From Myxococcus virescens (lineage in GTDB: Bacteria > Myxococcota > Myxococcia > Myxococcales > Myxococcaceae), in assembly GCF_900101905.1 (NCBI RefSeq), contig NZ_FNAJ01000010.1, positions 186,001 to 250,000 on the forward strand: 64,000 bases of DNA, given 5' to 3'. This document shows, piece after piece, positions 53,418-62,911 of this stretch. Both the position numbers and the translations under genes were made by a program. How positions within the stretch are numbered: position 1 is the stretch's first letter; the number at the start of each line of letters is the position of its first letter. Below the pieces are notes generated by a model, which worked only from the letters and a program-made list of their open reading frames with translations, was not told the origin of the DNA and ran no database searches.

Positions 53418-55991
53418 ATGTCCGACCCAAAATCCGCTGACCGCAGCCGCTCGAAGCTGGTGCTCGACGGCGTCCCCTCCAAGCGCTGGTGGAAGTTCCT
53501 CCTGAAGACCGCGGGATGGCTTTCGCTGACCGGGGCCACGGGCGCCGTGATTGCCGTGACGGCCGTGTACTACGTGTACGCGGATGGGTTGCCCGCCATC
53601 CCCAAGGTGGACGAGTACTGGCCGCCCATCGTCACCGAGGTCTACACGGATGACGCGGTGCTGGCCGGCGAGTTCTACGAAGAGCGCCGCAAGGTGGTGC
53701 CCTACGAGCGGATTCCGAAGCGCCTGGTGCAGGCCTTCATCGCGTCGGAGGACTCCAGCTTCTTCGACCACTTCGGCGTGGACGTGCTGGGCACCGCGCG
53801 CGCCGGCTTCAAGACGGTGAGCTCCAAGCTGGGGCTGCGCTCGGGCGGCATCCAGGGTGGCTCCACGCTGACGCAGCAGACTGCGAAGGCGGTGCTCATC
53901 TCCGCGGAGGGCTACAAGTCCGCCACCGCGAAGACGCTCACCCGCAAGATTCGCGAGGCCATCCTCGCCCGGCGCCTGGAGGAGTCGCTGACGAAGGAGG
54001 AGATTCTCTACCTCTACCTCAACAACGTCTTCCTCGGGCACCACAGCTACGGCGTGCAGAGCGCGGCGGAGAACTACTACCGCAAGGACGTGCGCGACCT
54101 GACGCTGGGTGAGATGACGCTCATCGCCGGTCTGCCGCAGGCGCCCAGCCGCTACTCGCCCTTCCTGCGCCCGGAGGCGGCCCGCAAGCGCCGCTCCTAC
54201 GTGCTGCGCCGCATGTTGGTGGAGGGCATGATTTCGCAGGAGGAGCACGACGCCGCCAACGCCGAAGAGGTGAAGGTGTACCCGGTGGAGGACGTGTTCC
54301 ACGAGTTCGCGCCGTACTTCGTGGAGCAGGTGCGCAAGGACGTGGTGGACCGGTACGGCAACCCCGTGCTGCTCAAGGCCGGCCTCAAGGTCTTCACCAC
54401 CATGGACAGCGAGCGCCAGCGCGCCGCGCAGGACGCGGTGCTCCACGGCCTGCTGTCGGTGGACAAGCGCCAGGGCTGGCGCGGCCCGGTGGAGCAGCTC
54501 GCGTCGAAGGAGGCCATCCGCGCCTTCATCGACCGCTCGAAGAAGCTCATGGGCGCGAAGGAGCTGGAGGAGAACCGGCTCTACGTCGCCGTCGTCACGT
54601 CCATTGACGGGGACGGCAAGGGCGCGGACGTGCAGGTGGGCGGGCACGCTGGGCGGCTGCCGCTGCTGGGCATGCGCTGGGCGCGCAAGGTGAATCCGGA
54701 GGGCTACTACCCGGCGATGATGATTAGCTCGGTGAAGAAGGCCATCTCCGAGGGCGACGTCATCGTGGTGCGCCACGTCACGAAGAAGGACCTGACGGAC
54801 GACAAGGAGCAGTGGGACAAGAAGCTCGCGGACGAAATCCCCAGCGAGGGCGTGAAGCTCTTCCGCCTGGAGCAGACGCCCGAGGCGCAGAGCGCGCTCG
54901 TCTCCATCGACCCCCACCGCCAGTACCTCACCGCGATGGTGGGCGGCTACGACTTCGACGACAACGAGTTCAACCGCGCCTTCCAGGCGTGCCGTCAGCC
55001 GGGCAGCTCCTTCAAGCCCTTCGTGTACTCGGCGGCGCTGGAGCAGCTGAACTGGACGCAGGCCACCGTGCTGGTGGACTCGCCGATTGTGGAGCACGAC
55101 CCGGACACCAAGGTGTCGTGGAAGCCGGCCAACTACAGCGACAAGTTCGAAGGCGAGGTGCTGCTGCGCACGTCGCTGGTCAACTCGCTGAACGTGCCCG
55201 CGGTGAAGACGTTCGGCGCGGTGGGCGTGAAGAACATGGCCGCGTGGAGCACGAAGCTCGGCATCACCACGCCCATGAACATGGACTTCTCCGCGGCGCT
55301 GGGCTCCTCGTGCGTGTACCCGGTGGACCTGGCCAACGCCTACGCCACCTTCAACCGCTACGGCCGCAAGAAGCCCACGTACTTCATCCGCAAGATTGAG
55401 GACCGCTGGGGCCGCACGTTGGAGGACCACACGGCCTTCGACGACGCGTGGGCGCCCCTGCAGGACCGCGTGGCCGCCGGCTACGCGCGCCTCTTCGAGC
55501 CGGGCGAGCAGGTGATGAGCCCGGAGGCCGGCTTCATCCTCACGCACCTGCTGCGCGGCGTGGTGCTCCAGGGCACCGGTGGCCCGGCGCAGCGCCTGGG
55601 CAAGCCGGCGGCGGGAAAGACGGGCACCACCAACGACTCCTTCGATGCGTGGTTCGCCGGCTACACCCGCGACCTGGTGACGGTGGCGTGGGTGGGCTAT
55701 GACTTGAACCCGCACCCGCTGGGCCGCTACGAGACGGGCGGCCGCGCCGCGCTCCCCATCTGGCTCAACTACATGAAGAGCGCGCTGGAGGGCCGGCCGC
55801 AGTCCGAGTTCTACCCGTGGCAGTCCATGGACCTGGTGCGGCTCCACATCGACAAGAAGACGGGGAAGATTGCCCCCGCCGGCTCCAGGGATTCGGAGCT
55901 GATGTTCTTCAAGAAGGGCACCGAGCCGAAGGACGCGGTGCCCGACAAGAACACGGTCGACGTCGATCAGTTCATGATGGGCGCGCAGTAG
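53418..55991 (+). CDS. mrcA: Class A penicillin-binding protein 1A
   Basis: 857 residues. A basic cytoplasmic start and a membrane helix (LTGATGAVIAVTAVYYVYA) precede the glycosyltransferase domain, with Glu111 in EDSSFFDHFGVD and the GGSTLTQQTAK block. An OB-like insert follows. The transpeptidase domain has the SxxK site PGSSFKPF (Ser530, Lys533) and KTGTTND about 734. It polymerises and cross-links peptidoglycan, using the meso-diaminopimelate made by the dap genes. Its last 20 bases overlap convergently the end of pyrF. Confidence 0.95.
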   Translation: MSDPKSADRSRSKLVLDGVPSKRWWKFLLKTAGWLSLTGATGAVIAVTAVYYVYADGLPAIPKVDEYWPPIVTEVYTDDAVLAGEFYEERRKVVPYERIPKRLVQAFIASEDSSFFDHFGVDVLGTARAGFKTVSSKLGLRSGGIQGGSTLTQQTAKAVLISAEGYKSATAKTLTRKIREAILARRLEESLTKEEILYLYLNNVFLGHHSYGVQSAAENYYRKDVRDLTLGEMTLIAGLPQAPSRYSPFLRPEAARKRRSYVLRRMLVEGMISQEEHDAANAEEVKVYPVEDVFHEFAPYFVEQVRKDVVDRYGNPVLLKAGLKVFTTMDSERQRAAQDAVLHGLLSVDKRQGWRGPVEQLASKEAIRAFIDRSKKLMGAKELEENRLYVAVVTSIDGDGKGADVQVGGHAGRLPLLGMRWARKVNPEGYYPAMMISSVKKAISEGDVIVVRHVTKKDLTDDKEQWDKKLADEIPSEGVKLFRLEQTPEAQSALVSIDPHRQYLTAMVGGYDFDDNEFNRAFQACRQPGSSFKPFVYSAALEQLNWTQATVLVDSPIVEHDPDTKVSWKPANYSDKFEGEVLLRTSLVNSLNVPAVKTFGAVGVKNMAAWSTKLGITTPMNMDFSAALGSSCVYPVDLANAYATFNRYGRKKPTYFIRKIEDRWGRTLEDHTAFDDAWAPLQDRVAAGYARLFEPGEQVMSPEAGFILTHLLRGVVLQGTGGPAQRLGKPAAGKTGTTNDSFDAWFAGYTRDLVTVAWVGYDLNPHPLGRYETGGRAALPIWLNYMKSALEGRPQSEFYPWQSMDLVRLHIDKKTGKIAPAGSRDSELMFFKKGTEPKDAVPDKNTVDVDQFMMGAQ

Positions 55992-56838
55992 CGCGGAAGG
56001 CGCGCGCTGGGGCCAGGTGCCGCTCCAGCGCCTGGCGCAGGGCGGCGGTGTCCGGCCCCGCCTCCAGCACCGAGCGCGTGGCGGTGGGGATGACCTGCGC
56101 CTCGCGCCCGGCGAACAGGCGCTTCAAGTCGTCGAAGCCGGCGCCCTGCGCGCCGATGCCGGGCGTGAGCAGCAGCGCGCCGCCGAGCCGCTCGATGACG
56201 CCGCGGTCCGAGTCGGGGAGGGTGGCGCCCATGACGGCGCCCGCCACCGGCGCCGCGTCCTGGCCGGGCTTCTCGTTGAAGGCGCGCAGGCCGTCCGCCA
56301 GGGCCTCCGCCACGGTGCGGCCGTCCTCGCCGCGCGACATCTGGAGGGACGTTCCCTCCGGGTTGGAGGAGCGCACCACCAGGAAGGCGGCGGCGCCGGA
56401 TGCGCGCGCCCGCTCCAGCGTCTTCAGCAGCGCGCCCAGGCCCAGGTAGGCGGTGAAGGTGGCCGCGTCCGCTTCGTAGGCGCTGCCCTCGCCGAAGACT
56501 GTCTCGGCGTAGGCCTCCATCGTGGAGCCGATGTCCCCGCGCTTCACGTCCAGCAGCGTGAGGGTGCCCACGGACTTGAAGCGCCGCATCAGCTCCTGGA
56601 GGACCTGGAGGCCCTCGGGGCCGTGGCGCTCGAAGAAGGCGCTCTGCGGCTTCACCACCGCGACGGAGCTGCCCGCCGCGTCGGCCACGCGCTCGCAGAA
56701 GTCGCGCAGGCCCCGCGCGTTGTCGGGCAGGCCCCAGCGCGTCAGCAAGTCTCTCGACGGGTCGATGCCAAGGCAGAACGGCGAGCGCTGCTCGGCCAGC
56801 TGGCTGAAACGGTGGGCGAAGGGCTGTGGCGTCGTCAC
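55972..56838 (-). CDS. pyrF: Orotidine-5'-phosphate decarboxylase, type 2
   Basis: 288 residues, typical of the longer type 2 enzymes. FCLGIDPSRDLL holds the first Asp, VVKPQSAFFERHG the Lys, and LLDVKRGDIGSTMEAYAE the catalytic D-x-K-x-x-D set; LLTPGIGAQGAGFDDLKR and the late Arg complete the site. It makes UMP, the last pyrimidine step. The stop lies within the end of the PBP1A gene, a 20-base convergent overlap. Confidence 0.92.
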   Translation of the reverse strand: MTTPQPFAHRFSQLAEQRSPFCLGIDPSRDLLTRWGLPDNARGLRDFCERVADAAGSSVAVVKPQSAFFERHGPEGLQVLQELMRRFKSVGTLTLLDVKRGDIGSTMEAYAETVFGEGSAYEADAATFTAYLGLGALLKTLERARASGAAAFLVVRSSNPEGTSLQMSRGEDGRTVAEALADGLRAFNEKPGQDAAPVAGAVMGATLPDSDRGVIERLGGALLLTPGIGAQGAGFDDLKRLFAGREAQVIPTATRSVLEAGPDTAALRQALERHLAPARAFRATARPS

Positions 56839-56870
56839 AGGGCGTCTCCGGGAAAGGGGAAGAGGGGAGG

Positions 56871-57632
56871 TCAGCGCAGCCGCCGCGCGGCCGCGTCGAA
56901 GAGCGGATTGGGCAGCACCTTCGCCATGCGCGTGGGCACCGCGAGCTGCCAGGGGAAGGACACCTCCGCGTCGCCCCGGACGATGCCCCTGCCCATCAGC
57001 TCCACCGCGTCATGCGTCTCCATGAGGAAGGGCATGGGGAAGTTGTTGGTGGCGGTCAGCTCGCTCTTCACGAAGCCGGGATAGATGCAGGTGACGCGCA
57101 CGCCGGTGCCGCGCAGGTCCACGCGCAGGCTCTCCATGAAGGTGGACAGGAAGGCCTTGGAGGCGGAGTAGGCCGCGTGGCCGGCCAGCCCGCGGAAGCC
57201 CGCGAGGCTGGAGACGCCCACCAGGTGCCCGCGCTTGCGCTCCACCATCTGGGGCAGCACGGCGCTCAGCGTGGCGGCGGCGCCGGTGACGTTGGTGTCG
57301 ATGATGCCGCGCACGCGCTCCCACGGGAGGCGCTTCGCGTTCGTCGTGCCGCCGACGCCCGCGTTGGCCACCACCAGGTCCAGCCCGCCCGCTTCCGCGT
57401 CCAGCGCGCGGATGCGCTCCAGGGTGGCGTCCGCCTTCGTGACGTCCAGCTCCACGGGCTCCACGGTGACGCCGGCCGCCTGGGCCTCGTCCCGCAGGGC
57501 CTGGAGCTGCGGCAGGCGGCGTCCGGCGGCGAACACGTGGACGCCCCGCCTGGCGAGCCACAGCGCCAGCCCACGTCCCAGGCCGCTGGAGGCACCCGTC
57601 ACCAACGCCGTCCGGTAGTTCATCTCCGCCAT
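56871..57632 (-). CDS. Short-chain dehydrogenase/reductase
   Basis: 253 residues with the SDR core: ALVTGASSGLGRGLALWLAR (cofactor loop), DLVVANAGVGG, catalytic Ser in LVGVSSLAGF and YSASKAFLSTFMESLRVDL with the Y-x-x-x-K. It resembles classical SDRs of the DltE/fatty-acid type, substrate unknown. The start at 57632 is fixed by GGGAGGACTGC directly upstream; an open frame to 57845 is antisense extension. It lies 32 bases from pyrF and may be co-transcribed with it. Confidence 0.87.
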   Translation of the reverse strand: MAEMNYRTALVTGASSGLGRGLALWLARRGVHVFAAGRRLPQLQALRDEAQAAGVTVEPVELDVTKADATLERIRALDAEAGGLDLVVANAGVGGTTNAKRLPWERVRGIIDTNVTGAAATLSAVLPQMVERKRGHLVGVSSLAGFRGLAGHAAYSASKAFLSTFMESLRVDLRGTGVRVTCIYPGFVKSELTATNNFPMPFLMETHDAVELMGRGIVRGDAEVSFPWQLAVPTRMAKVLPNPLFDAAARRLR

Positions 57633-57720
57633 GCAGTCCTCCCGTGTGCTACCGGGCTTCTTGCACGGTTGCCAGGGGATGAACAGCGGCGCGAGGCGCG
57701 GCGCGCCATCCAGCCAACGT

Positions 57721-58746
57721 CTAGACGCGAGGCCAGTACGGCCGCATCGCCTCGCGGCTCGCCCGCAGCGCGTCCTTCGCGTCCGAGTGCGTGTCACCCG
57801 TGGGGAAGCTGTCCTTGCGCCCGGCGAGCACCTCCACGCAGGCATGCACGGATTGGGACAAGCCCTCCAGCGAATAGCCGCCCTCCAGCAGCAGCACCAG
57901 CCGGCCCTGGCACACGCTGTCCGCCAGGGACTTCATCGCCGAGCACATGGCCGCGAAGCCGCGCTCGCTGACGTCCATGCCGCCAATCGGGTCGTGCTGG
58001 TGCGAGTCGAAGCCTGCGGAGACGAGGATGAGCTGGGGCCGGTACGCCTCCGCCACGGGCAACAGCAGCTCCTCGAAAATCATCCCGTAGTCCGCGTCCG
58101 AGTTGCCGCCCGGCAGGCCCACGTTGACGGTGTAGCCCTCGCCCGCGCCAACGCCCACCTCCGGCGCGGCGCCAGTGCCCGGGAAGTAGGGGAACTGGTG
58201 CACCGACTGGTACATGACGTCCCGGCGCGACCAGAACGCCGCTTGCGTGCCGTTGCCGTGGTGCACGTCCCAGTCGAGCACCAGCACGCGCTCGGCACCC
58301 AGCTTCCGGCCCGCCTCCGCGGCGATGGCCGCGTTGTTGTACAGGCAGAAGCCCATGGCCTTGTCGGGCTCGGCATGGTGCCCGGGCGGGCGCACCAGCG
58401 CGAAGCCGTTGCGGGCCTCGCCCTTCATCACCGCCTCCACCGCTTGCACGGAGGCGCCCGCGGCCAGCCGCGCCGCGTCCACGCTGTCGGGGGACACCTG
58501 GGTGTCCGGGTCGATTTGCGCGCGGTGCCCGTTGATGCGCTGGAGGTACGCCAGCAGCTCCGGCGTGTGGACCGAGGCCAGCTCCGCCTCCGTGGCGGAG
58601 CGCGGGGCGGTCATCACCGTGCCCTTCACCGGCGTGCTGGCCAGCACGCCGAGGATGCGGCGCAGCCGGGAGGGCGACTCAGGGTGGCCCTGCCCGGGGT
58701 CGTGCTGGAAGAAGAGGGGGTCCGTCAGTAGCAGGGTGGAGGACAT
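57721..58746 (-). CDS. Histone deacetylase-like protein (acetoin utilisation AcuC/HdaH type)
   Basis: 341 residues. [55 protein letters not shown] and [18 protein letters not shown] give the catalytic His pair and the zinc Asp/His/Asp of class II HDAC-like enzymes. Bacterial members deacetylate proteins, acylpolyamines or small amides. The ATG at 58746 is preceded by AAGGTC; an in-frame start at 58764 would add six residues. It diverges from the chemoreceptor gene over about 84 bases. Confidence 0.92.
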   Translation of the reverse strand: MSSTLLLTDPLFFQHDPGQGHPESPSRLRRILGVLASTPVKGTVMTAPRSATEAELASVHTPELLAYLQRINGHRAQIDPDTQVSPDSVDAARLAAGASVQAVEAVMKGEARNGFALVRPPGHHAEPDKAMGFCLYNNAAIAAEAGRKLGAERVLVLDWDVHHGNGTQAAFWSRRDVMYQSVHQFPYFPGTGAAPEVGVGAGEGYTVNVGLPGGNSDADYGMIFEELLLPVAEAYRPQLILVSAGFDSHQHDPIGGMDVSERGFAAMCSAMKSLADSVCQGRLVLLLEGGYSLEGLSQSVHACVEVLAGRKDSFPTGDTHSDAKDALRASREAMRPYWPRV

Positions 58747-58830
58747 CGGGATGACCTTACGCATCCGCCAGGCGGGAAGTCAGCGCCCCCGGGGGACAGG
58801 CCGCGTCGGCGCCCTGTTCTTGCCCTGCCG

Positions 58831-60906
58831 GTGTTTCCCTCCCTACAGTGCCTCGTCTTGGCTCTCCGGTTCAAGAAACCCGGCCTGCGCAGCCTGCTGC
58901 TGGGCTCCTTCGCGCTCGTCCTCGCCCTCATCCTGGGGACGCTCTTCTTCGTCGTCCCCTCGCGCGTGGAAGCCCATCTGGAGCAGCGCCTGCAGAAGCG
59001 GGGCGAGGCCCGTGCCAGCCAGGCCGTCAGCATGCTGATGGCCCAGCCCGCCGCGGCCCTGCCCGACAGCCTGGAGCGGCTGCGCGCGGGCGACGACGAC
59101 TTCAAGGTGCTGGCCGTCCTCTCCAGCGAGGGGCAGGTGCTGGCCACCCACCCGGCCGAGCCGCCCGCGTGGTTCCTGGCGGAGCTGAAGGCCCGGCAGG
59201 GCCAGCCGCTGGATGGCTTCCGCTTCGCCAATGGCGACCGCTCCGTGGCGCGCTCGGTGACGCTGTCGGGCGGCGTGGTGGGGCAGGCGCTGCTGGTGCT
59301 CGACAACTCCGGGCTGGACGCGGTCCTCACTGAACTCCAGCGCGTCGTGATGCTCGCGTTCGGCATCGGCCTGGCGCTGTTCCTGCTGGTGGCCTTCTTC
59401 ATCTCCCGCGCCTTCATCTTGGTGCCACTGGACGCGATGATGGGCATGGCCCGGCGGCTGGCGGAGGCGGACCTCACCGGCCGCGTGGACGTGGGGACGC
59501 GGGACGAGCTGGGCCAGCTCGCCGAGGCGCTCAACCGCATCGCTCAGAGCTGGCGCGACACGCTGGGCCGGGTGCGCGGCGTGTCGGACGTGGTGGCGGG
59601 CGTGGTGGAGCAGATTCACCGCACCGGCACCACGGTGTCGTCCGGCGCGGGCACGGTGCAGGCGCGCGTGGAGGAGACGTCTTCCTCCATGGTGGAGATG
59701 ATGGCCTCGCTGCGCGGCATCGCGGAGAACGTGGAGGTCCTCTACCAGAGCGCCGAGGAGAGCAGCTCCTCCATCATGGAGATGGCCGCCACCAACGACG
59801 AGGTGGCGGAGAACGTCCAGGCCATGGCCGCCAGCGTGGAGGAGACCACCAGCGCCATCGAGGAGATGACGTTCTCCATCAAGGAGGTGGCCACCAACAT
59901 CCAGGAGCTGTCCGCCTCCACGGAGGAGACGTCCTCGGCCATCAGCCAGATGGACGCCGCCATCGGTCAGGTGGAGGCCAACGCGAAGGAGACGGCCCGC
60001 CTGTCCGAGCAGGTCTTCGACGACGCGCAGACGGGCGTGGAGTCGCTGCGCAAGACGCTCACCGGCATCGACCGCATCAAGGAGACCAGCCGCAGCGCGG
60101 CCAACGTCATCGAGAGTCTGGGTCGGCGCATCTCCGAGATTGGCAACATCCTCAACGTCATCGACGACGTGGCGGAGCAGACGAACCTGCTGGCGCTCAA
60201 CGCGGCCATCATCGCCGCGCAGGCGGGAGAGCACGGCAAGGGCTTCGCGGTGGTGGCGGAGGAAATCAAGGACCTGGCCGAGCGCACCGGCGCGTCCACG
60301 AAGGAGATTGCCGAGCTCATCCGCAGCATCCAGGAGGAGAGCCGCAACGCCGTGGTGGTGATGAACCAGGGCGTGCGCAGCGTGGAGGAGGGCGTGCAGC
60401 TGGGCCGGGAGGCGGAAGGGGCGCTGCGGAAAATCAACGACAGCACCCAGAAGTCCACGCAGATGGTGAAGGCCATTGCCCGGGCCACCGTGGAGCAGGC
60501 GCGCGGCAGCAAGCAGGTGACGGCCTCCATCCACCGCATCAGCGAGACGGTGCAGCAGATTTCCAAGGCCTCCAACGAGCAGGCCCGCGGCGGCGAGCAG
60601 ATCATGAAGAGCGCGGAGAAGATGAAGGCGCTCACCGCCCACGTGCAGCGCAGCAGCCAGGAGCAGGCGCACGGCAGCAAGCAGATCACCCGCTCCATCG
60701 AGAGCATCAACGAGATGGTCACCCACCTGAACCGCGCCCAGAAGGAGCAGACGAAGGGCAGCGAGCAGGTGCTCAAGGCGGTGGAGACCATCAAGGGCGT
60801 GTCCGAGCACCAGACACGCTCCGTGAAGCAGCTGGAGGAGGCCATCGACAACCTCCAGCGTCAGGCGGAAATCCTCCGTGCGGAGGTTCGCCGCTTCCGG
60901 GTGTAG
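58831..60906 (+). CDS. Methyl-accepting chemotaxis protein
   Basis: 691 residues. A membrane helix about 20-45, an outer domain of about 120 residues, a second helix about 175-195, a HAMP domain ([20 protein letters not shown]) and a long signalling hairpin whose tip reads [44 protein letters not shown] in pieces. Each side carries four 28-residue repeats, EET/ESS-type before the tip and EQ-type after, including possible methylation Glu/Gln pairs. No CheR-binding pentapeptide ends the protein and no che genes are adjacent. The first codon GTG lacks a ribosome site, so a nearby TTG at 58858 is possible. Confidence 0.88.
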   Translation: MFPSLQCLVLALRFKKPGLRSLLLGSFALVLALILGTLFFVVPSRVEAHLEQRLQKRGEARASQAVSMLMAQPAAALPDSLERLRAGDDDFKVLAVLSSEGQVLATHPAEPPAWFLAELKARQGQPLDGFRFANGDRSVARSVTLSGGVVGQALLVLDNSGLDAVLTELQRVVMLAFGIGLALFLLVAFFISRAFILVPLDAMMGMARRLAEADLTGRVDVGTRDELGQLAEALNRIAQSWRDTLGRVRGVSDVVAGVVEQIHRTGTTVSSGAGTVQARVEETSSSMVEMMASLRGIAENVEVLYQSAEESSSSIMEMAATNDEVAENVQAMAASVEETTSAIEEMTFSIKEVATNIQELSASTEETSSAISQMDAAIGQVEANAKETARLSEQVFDDAQTGVESLRKTLTGIDRIKETSRSAANVIESLGRRISEIGNILNVIDDVAEQTNLLALNAAIIAAQAGEHGKGFAVVAEEIKDLAERTGASTKEIAELIRSIQEESRNAVVVMNQGVRSVEEGVQLGREAEGALRKINDSTQKSTQMVKAIARATVEQARGSKQVTASIHRISETVQQISKASNEQARGGEQIMKSAEKMKALTAHVQRSSQEQAHGSKQITRSIESINEMVTHLNRAQKEQTKGSEQVLKAVETIKGVSEHQTRSVKQLEEAIDNLQRQAEILRAEVRRFRV

Positions 60907-60916
60907 ACACGTCTTC

Positions 60917-62194
60917 ATGCCGACACAACGACAGGTCTCCGAGCGCGCCGTGGTGGCCCTCATCGGCGCGGTCCAGTTCGTCAACATCCTGGACTTCGTG
61001 ATGGTGATGCCGCTGGGCCCGGACTTCGCGAAGGGGCTGGGCATCGCGTCGTCGCACATCGGCATCATCGGCGGCGCGTACACTGCGGCCGCCAGCGTGG
61101 CGGGGCTGGCCGGTGGCTACTTCCTGGACCGCTTCGACCGCCGCAAGGCGCTGGCGGTGTCCATGCTGGGCCTGGTGGTGGCCACCGCGGCGGGTGGCTT
61201 CGCCACGGGCATGTCCACGCTGTTGCTGGCGCGCGTGGTGGCGGGCATCTTCGGCGGGCCGGCCACGTCGCTGTCGCTGTCCATCATCGCGGACCTGGTC
61301 CCCGTGGAGCGGCGCGGACGCGCGCTGGGCGCGGTGATGGGCGCCTTCTCCGTGGCCTCGGTGGCGGGCGTGCCCATGGCGCTGAAGCTGGCGGAGTTCG
61401 GCGGCTGGCGCGTGCCCTTCTTCGCGGTGGCCGCCATGGGCCTGCTGGTGGTGCTGGGCGCCATCTTCTACCTGCCGCCCGTGCGCGGCCATCTGGACGC
61501 GGGCCCCAGACAGCAGGCCGGCGTGCTCGAGCTGCTGGGCAACCGGGACATCCAGCTGTCGTACGTGATGACGGCGTTGGTGATGATGGCGGGCTTCGTC
61601 CTCATCCCCAACCTGTCCGCCTATCTGCAGCAGAACGTGGGCTACCCGCGCGACCTGCTGTGGCTGCCGTACTTCATCGGCGGCATCGCCAGCTTCGCGA
61701 CGCTGCGGGTGGCGGGGCCCATGGTGGACCGCTACGGCTCCTTCAAGGTGGGCACGGTGGGCTCCGCGCTGGTGCTGCTGTCCACCTACGTGGGCTTCGT
61801 CCACCTGCCTCGGTGGATGCCCGTCCCCGTCATCTTCACGCTCTTCATGGTGGCCATGGGGACGCGCAACGTCGCGTACAACACGCTGACGTCGCGGGTG
61901 CCGGACACGCGGGTGCGTGCGCGCTTCATGTCCCTCCAGTCGGCCGTCCAGCACATGGCCGCCGCCGTGGGGGCCTTCCTCAGCGCTCGGCTGCTGACGG
62001 ACCTGCCAGACGGGACCCTGGGCGGCATCCCCCGGATGGCCGGAGTGTCCATGGTCCTGACGCTGTTGCTGCCGGCCTTGCTGTGGGGGGTGGAGCGGCG
62101 GGTGCGCAGCAGGGAGCAGGCGCGGGCGCTGGCGGTGGCCTCCTCGCAAGGAATGGCGGTTCCGCTCTCGCCCGGGGCGGATTCTCACGCGTAG
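60917..62194 (+). CDS. MFS transporter
   Basis: 425 residues, twelve hydrophobic segments. MVMPLGPDFAKGLGI ends the first helix, the loop signature is GGYFLDRFDRRKALAVSMLG, and ARVVAGIFGGPATSLSLSII with RRGRALGAVMGAFSVASVAG fits drug:H+ or sugar-efflux-like antiporters. The substrate is unknown. It starts 10 bases after the chemoreceptor stop, so the two may be co-transcribed. A hairpin lies 23 bases after the stop. Confidence 0.85.
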   Translation: MPTQRQVSERAVVALIGAVQFVNILDFVMVMPLGPDFAKGLGIASSHIGIIGGAYTAAASVAGLAGGYFLDRFDRRKALAVSMLGLVVATAAGGFATGMSTLLLARVVAGIFGGPATSLSLSIIADLVPVERRGRALGAVMGAFSVASVAGVPMALKLAEFGGWRVPFFAVAAMGLLVVLGAIFYLPPVRGHLDAGPRQQAGVLELLGNRDIQLSYVMTALVMMAGFVLIPNLSAYLQQNVGYPRDLLWLPYFIGGIASFATLRVAGPMVDRYGSFKVGTVGSALVLLSTYVGFVHLPRWMPVPVIFTLFMVAMGTRNVAYNTLTSRVPDTRVRARFMSLQSAVQHMAAAVGAFLSARLLTDLPDGTLGGIPRMAGVSMVLTLLLPALLWGVERRVRSREQARALAVASSQGMAVPLSPGADSHA

Positions 62195-62216
62195 TATGAA
62201 AGGGCGCCTTCGGGTT

Positions 62217-62243
62217 GCCTGCCGCCCATTCCGGGTGGCGGGC
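62217..62243. terminator. Hairpin after the MFS gene
   Basis: GCCTGCCGCCC pairs with GGGTGGCGGGC over 11 positions (two G-T pairs) around an ATTCC loop, 23 bases after the MFS stop codon and 84 before tatB. No T run follows. Confidence 0.5.
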
Positions 62244-62326
62244 GGATGCTTTGGCGAGACGAACGGTTGCGCCTGTCTCCCCGGGGCGCGATAAACCGGG
62301 CTGCTCCGGGGAGCGCGTCAGGAAAA

Positions 62327-62863
62327 ATGTTCAACATCGGCGCAGGCGAAATGGTGTTCATCCTGGTGGCCGCGCTGCTCATTCTCGGGCCGCAGCGGTT
62401 GCCCGAGCTCGCGCGCGGCATCGGCAAGTTCCTGCGCGAGTTCCGCCGCCAGACGGATGAGGTCCGCAACGTCGTGGAGCGTGAGTTCTACGCCATGGAC
62501 CAGGAAATCGGAGAGCCTCCCACCGCGCCCGTGCGGCCCGGGACGCGCTTCGCGCCCCAGCCGCCGCAGGCCGTGGGGGGGCCCGAGGCCACCCTGCCTC
62601 CCGCCACGGACGGCGCGTCGCCTCCGGCCGATGCGGCGTCCCCTCAGCCCTCGTCGCCCACGCAGGTGTTGGAAATGGACGCGCAGGGGCCTCGTGAGGT
62701 GGTCACCTCCGACATGCATGCCGGGGAGACGCCCGCGACGGCGGAGCCGGGCGCGGAGCCCGCCGCCGAGGCGCCGCCCGAGCCCCCTGCTTCCTCCGCC
62801 ACCTCGCCCACGCTGTCGCCCATCCCGGGGACGGTGGCGCGCAACGCCCCGAAACGGAGCTGA
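62327..62863 (+). CDS. tatB: Twin-arginine translocase subunit TatB
   Basis: 178 residues. MFNIGAGEMVFILVAALLIL with Glu at position 8 marks TatB rather than TatA, followed by the hinge GPQRLPELARGIGKFLREFR and an amphipathic helix. The last 110 residues are Pro/Ala/Glu-rich and disordered. It binds twin-arginine signal peptides with TatC. AGGA four to five bases before the ATG supports the start. tatC follows; no tatA gene is seen in the window. Confidence 0.88.
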   Translation: MFNIGAGEMVFILVAALLILGPQRLPELARGIGKFLREFRRQTDEVRNVVEREFYAMDQEIGEPPTAPVRPGTRFAPQPPQAVGGPEATLPPATDGASPPADAASPQPSSPTQVLEMDAQGPREVVTSDMHAGETPATAEPGAEPAAEAPPEPPASSATSPTLSPIPGTVARNAPKRS

Positions 62864-62911
62864 GTCCTGAGCCCCCCGCCCATCAACCCCGGTGCCGACT
62901 CCGAGCTGCGC

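Noticed and set aside
58843-61083. A 746-codon leftward frame opposite the chemoreceptor
   Set aside because: Its repeats are only the mirror of the receptor's coiled-coil repeats.
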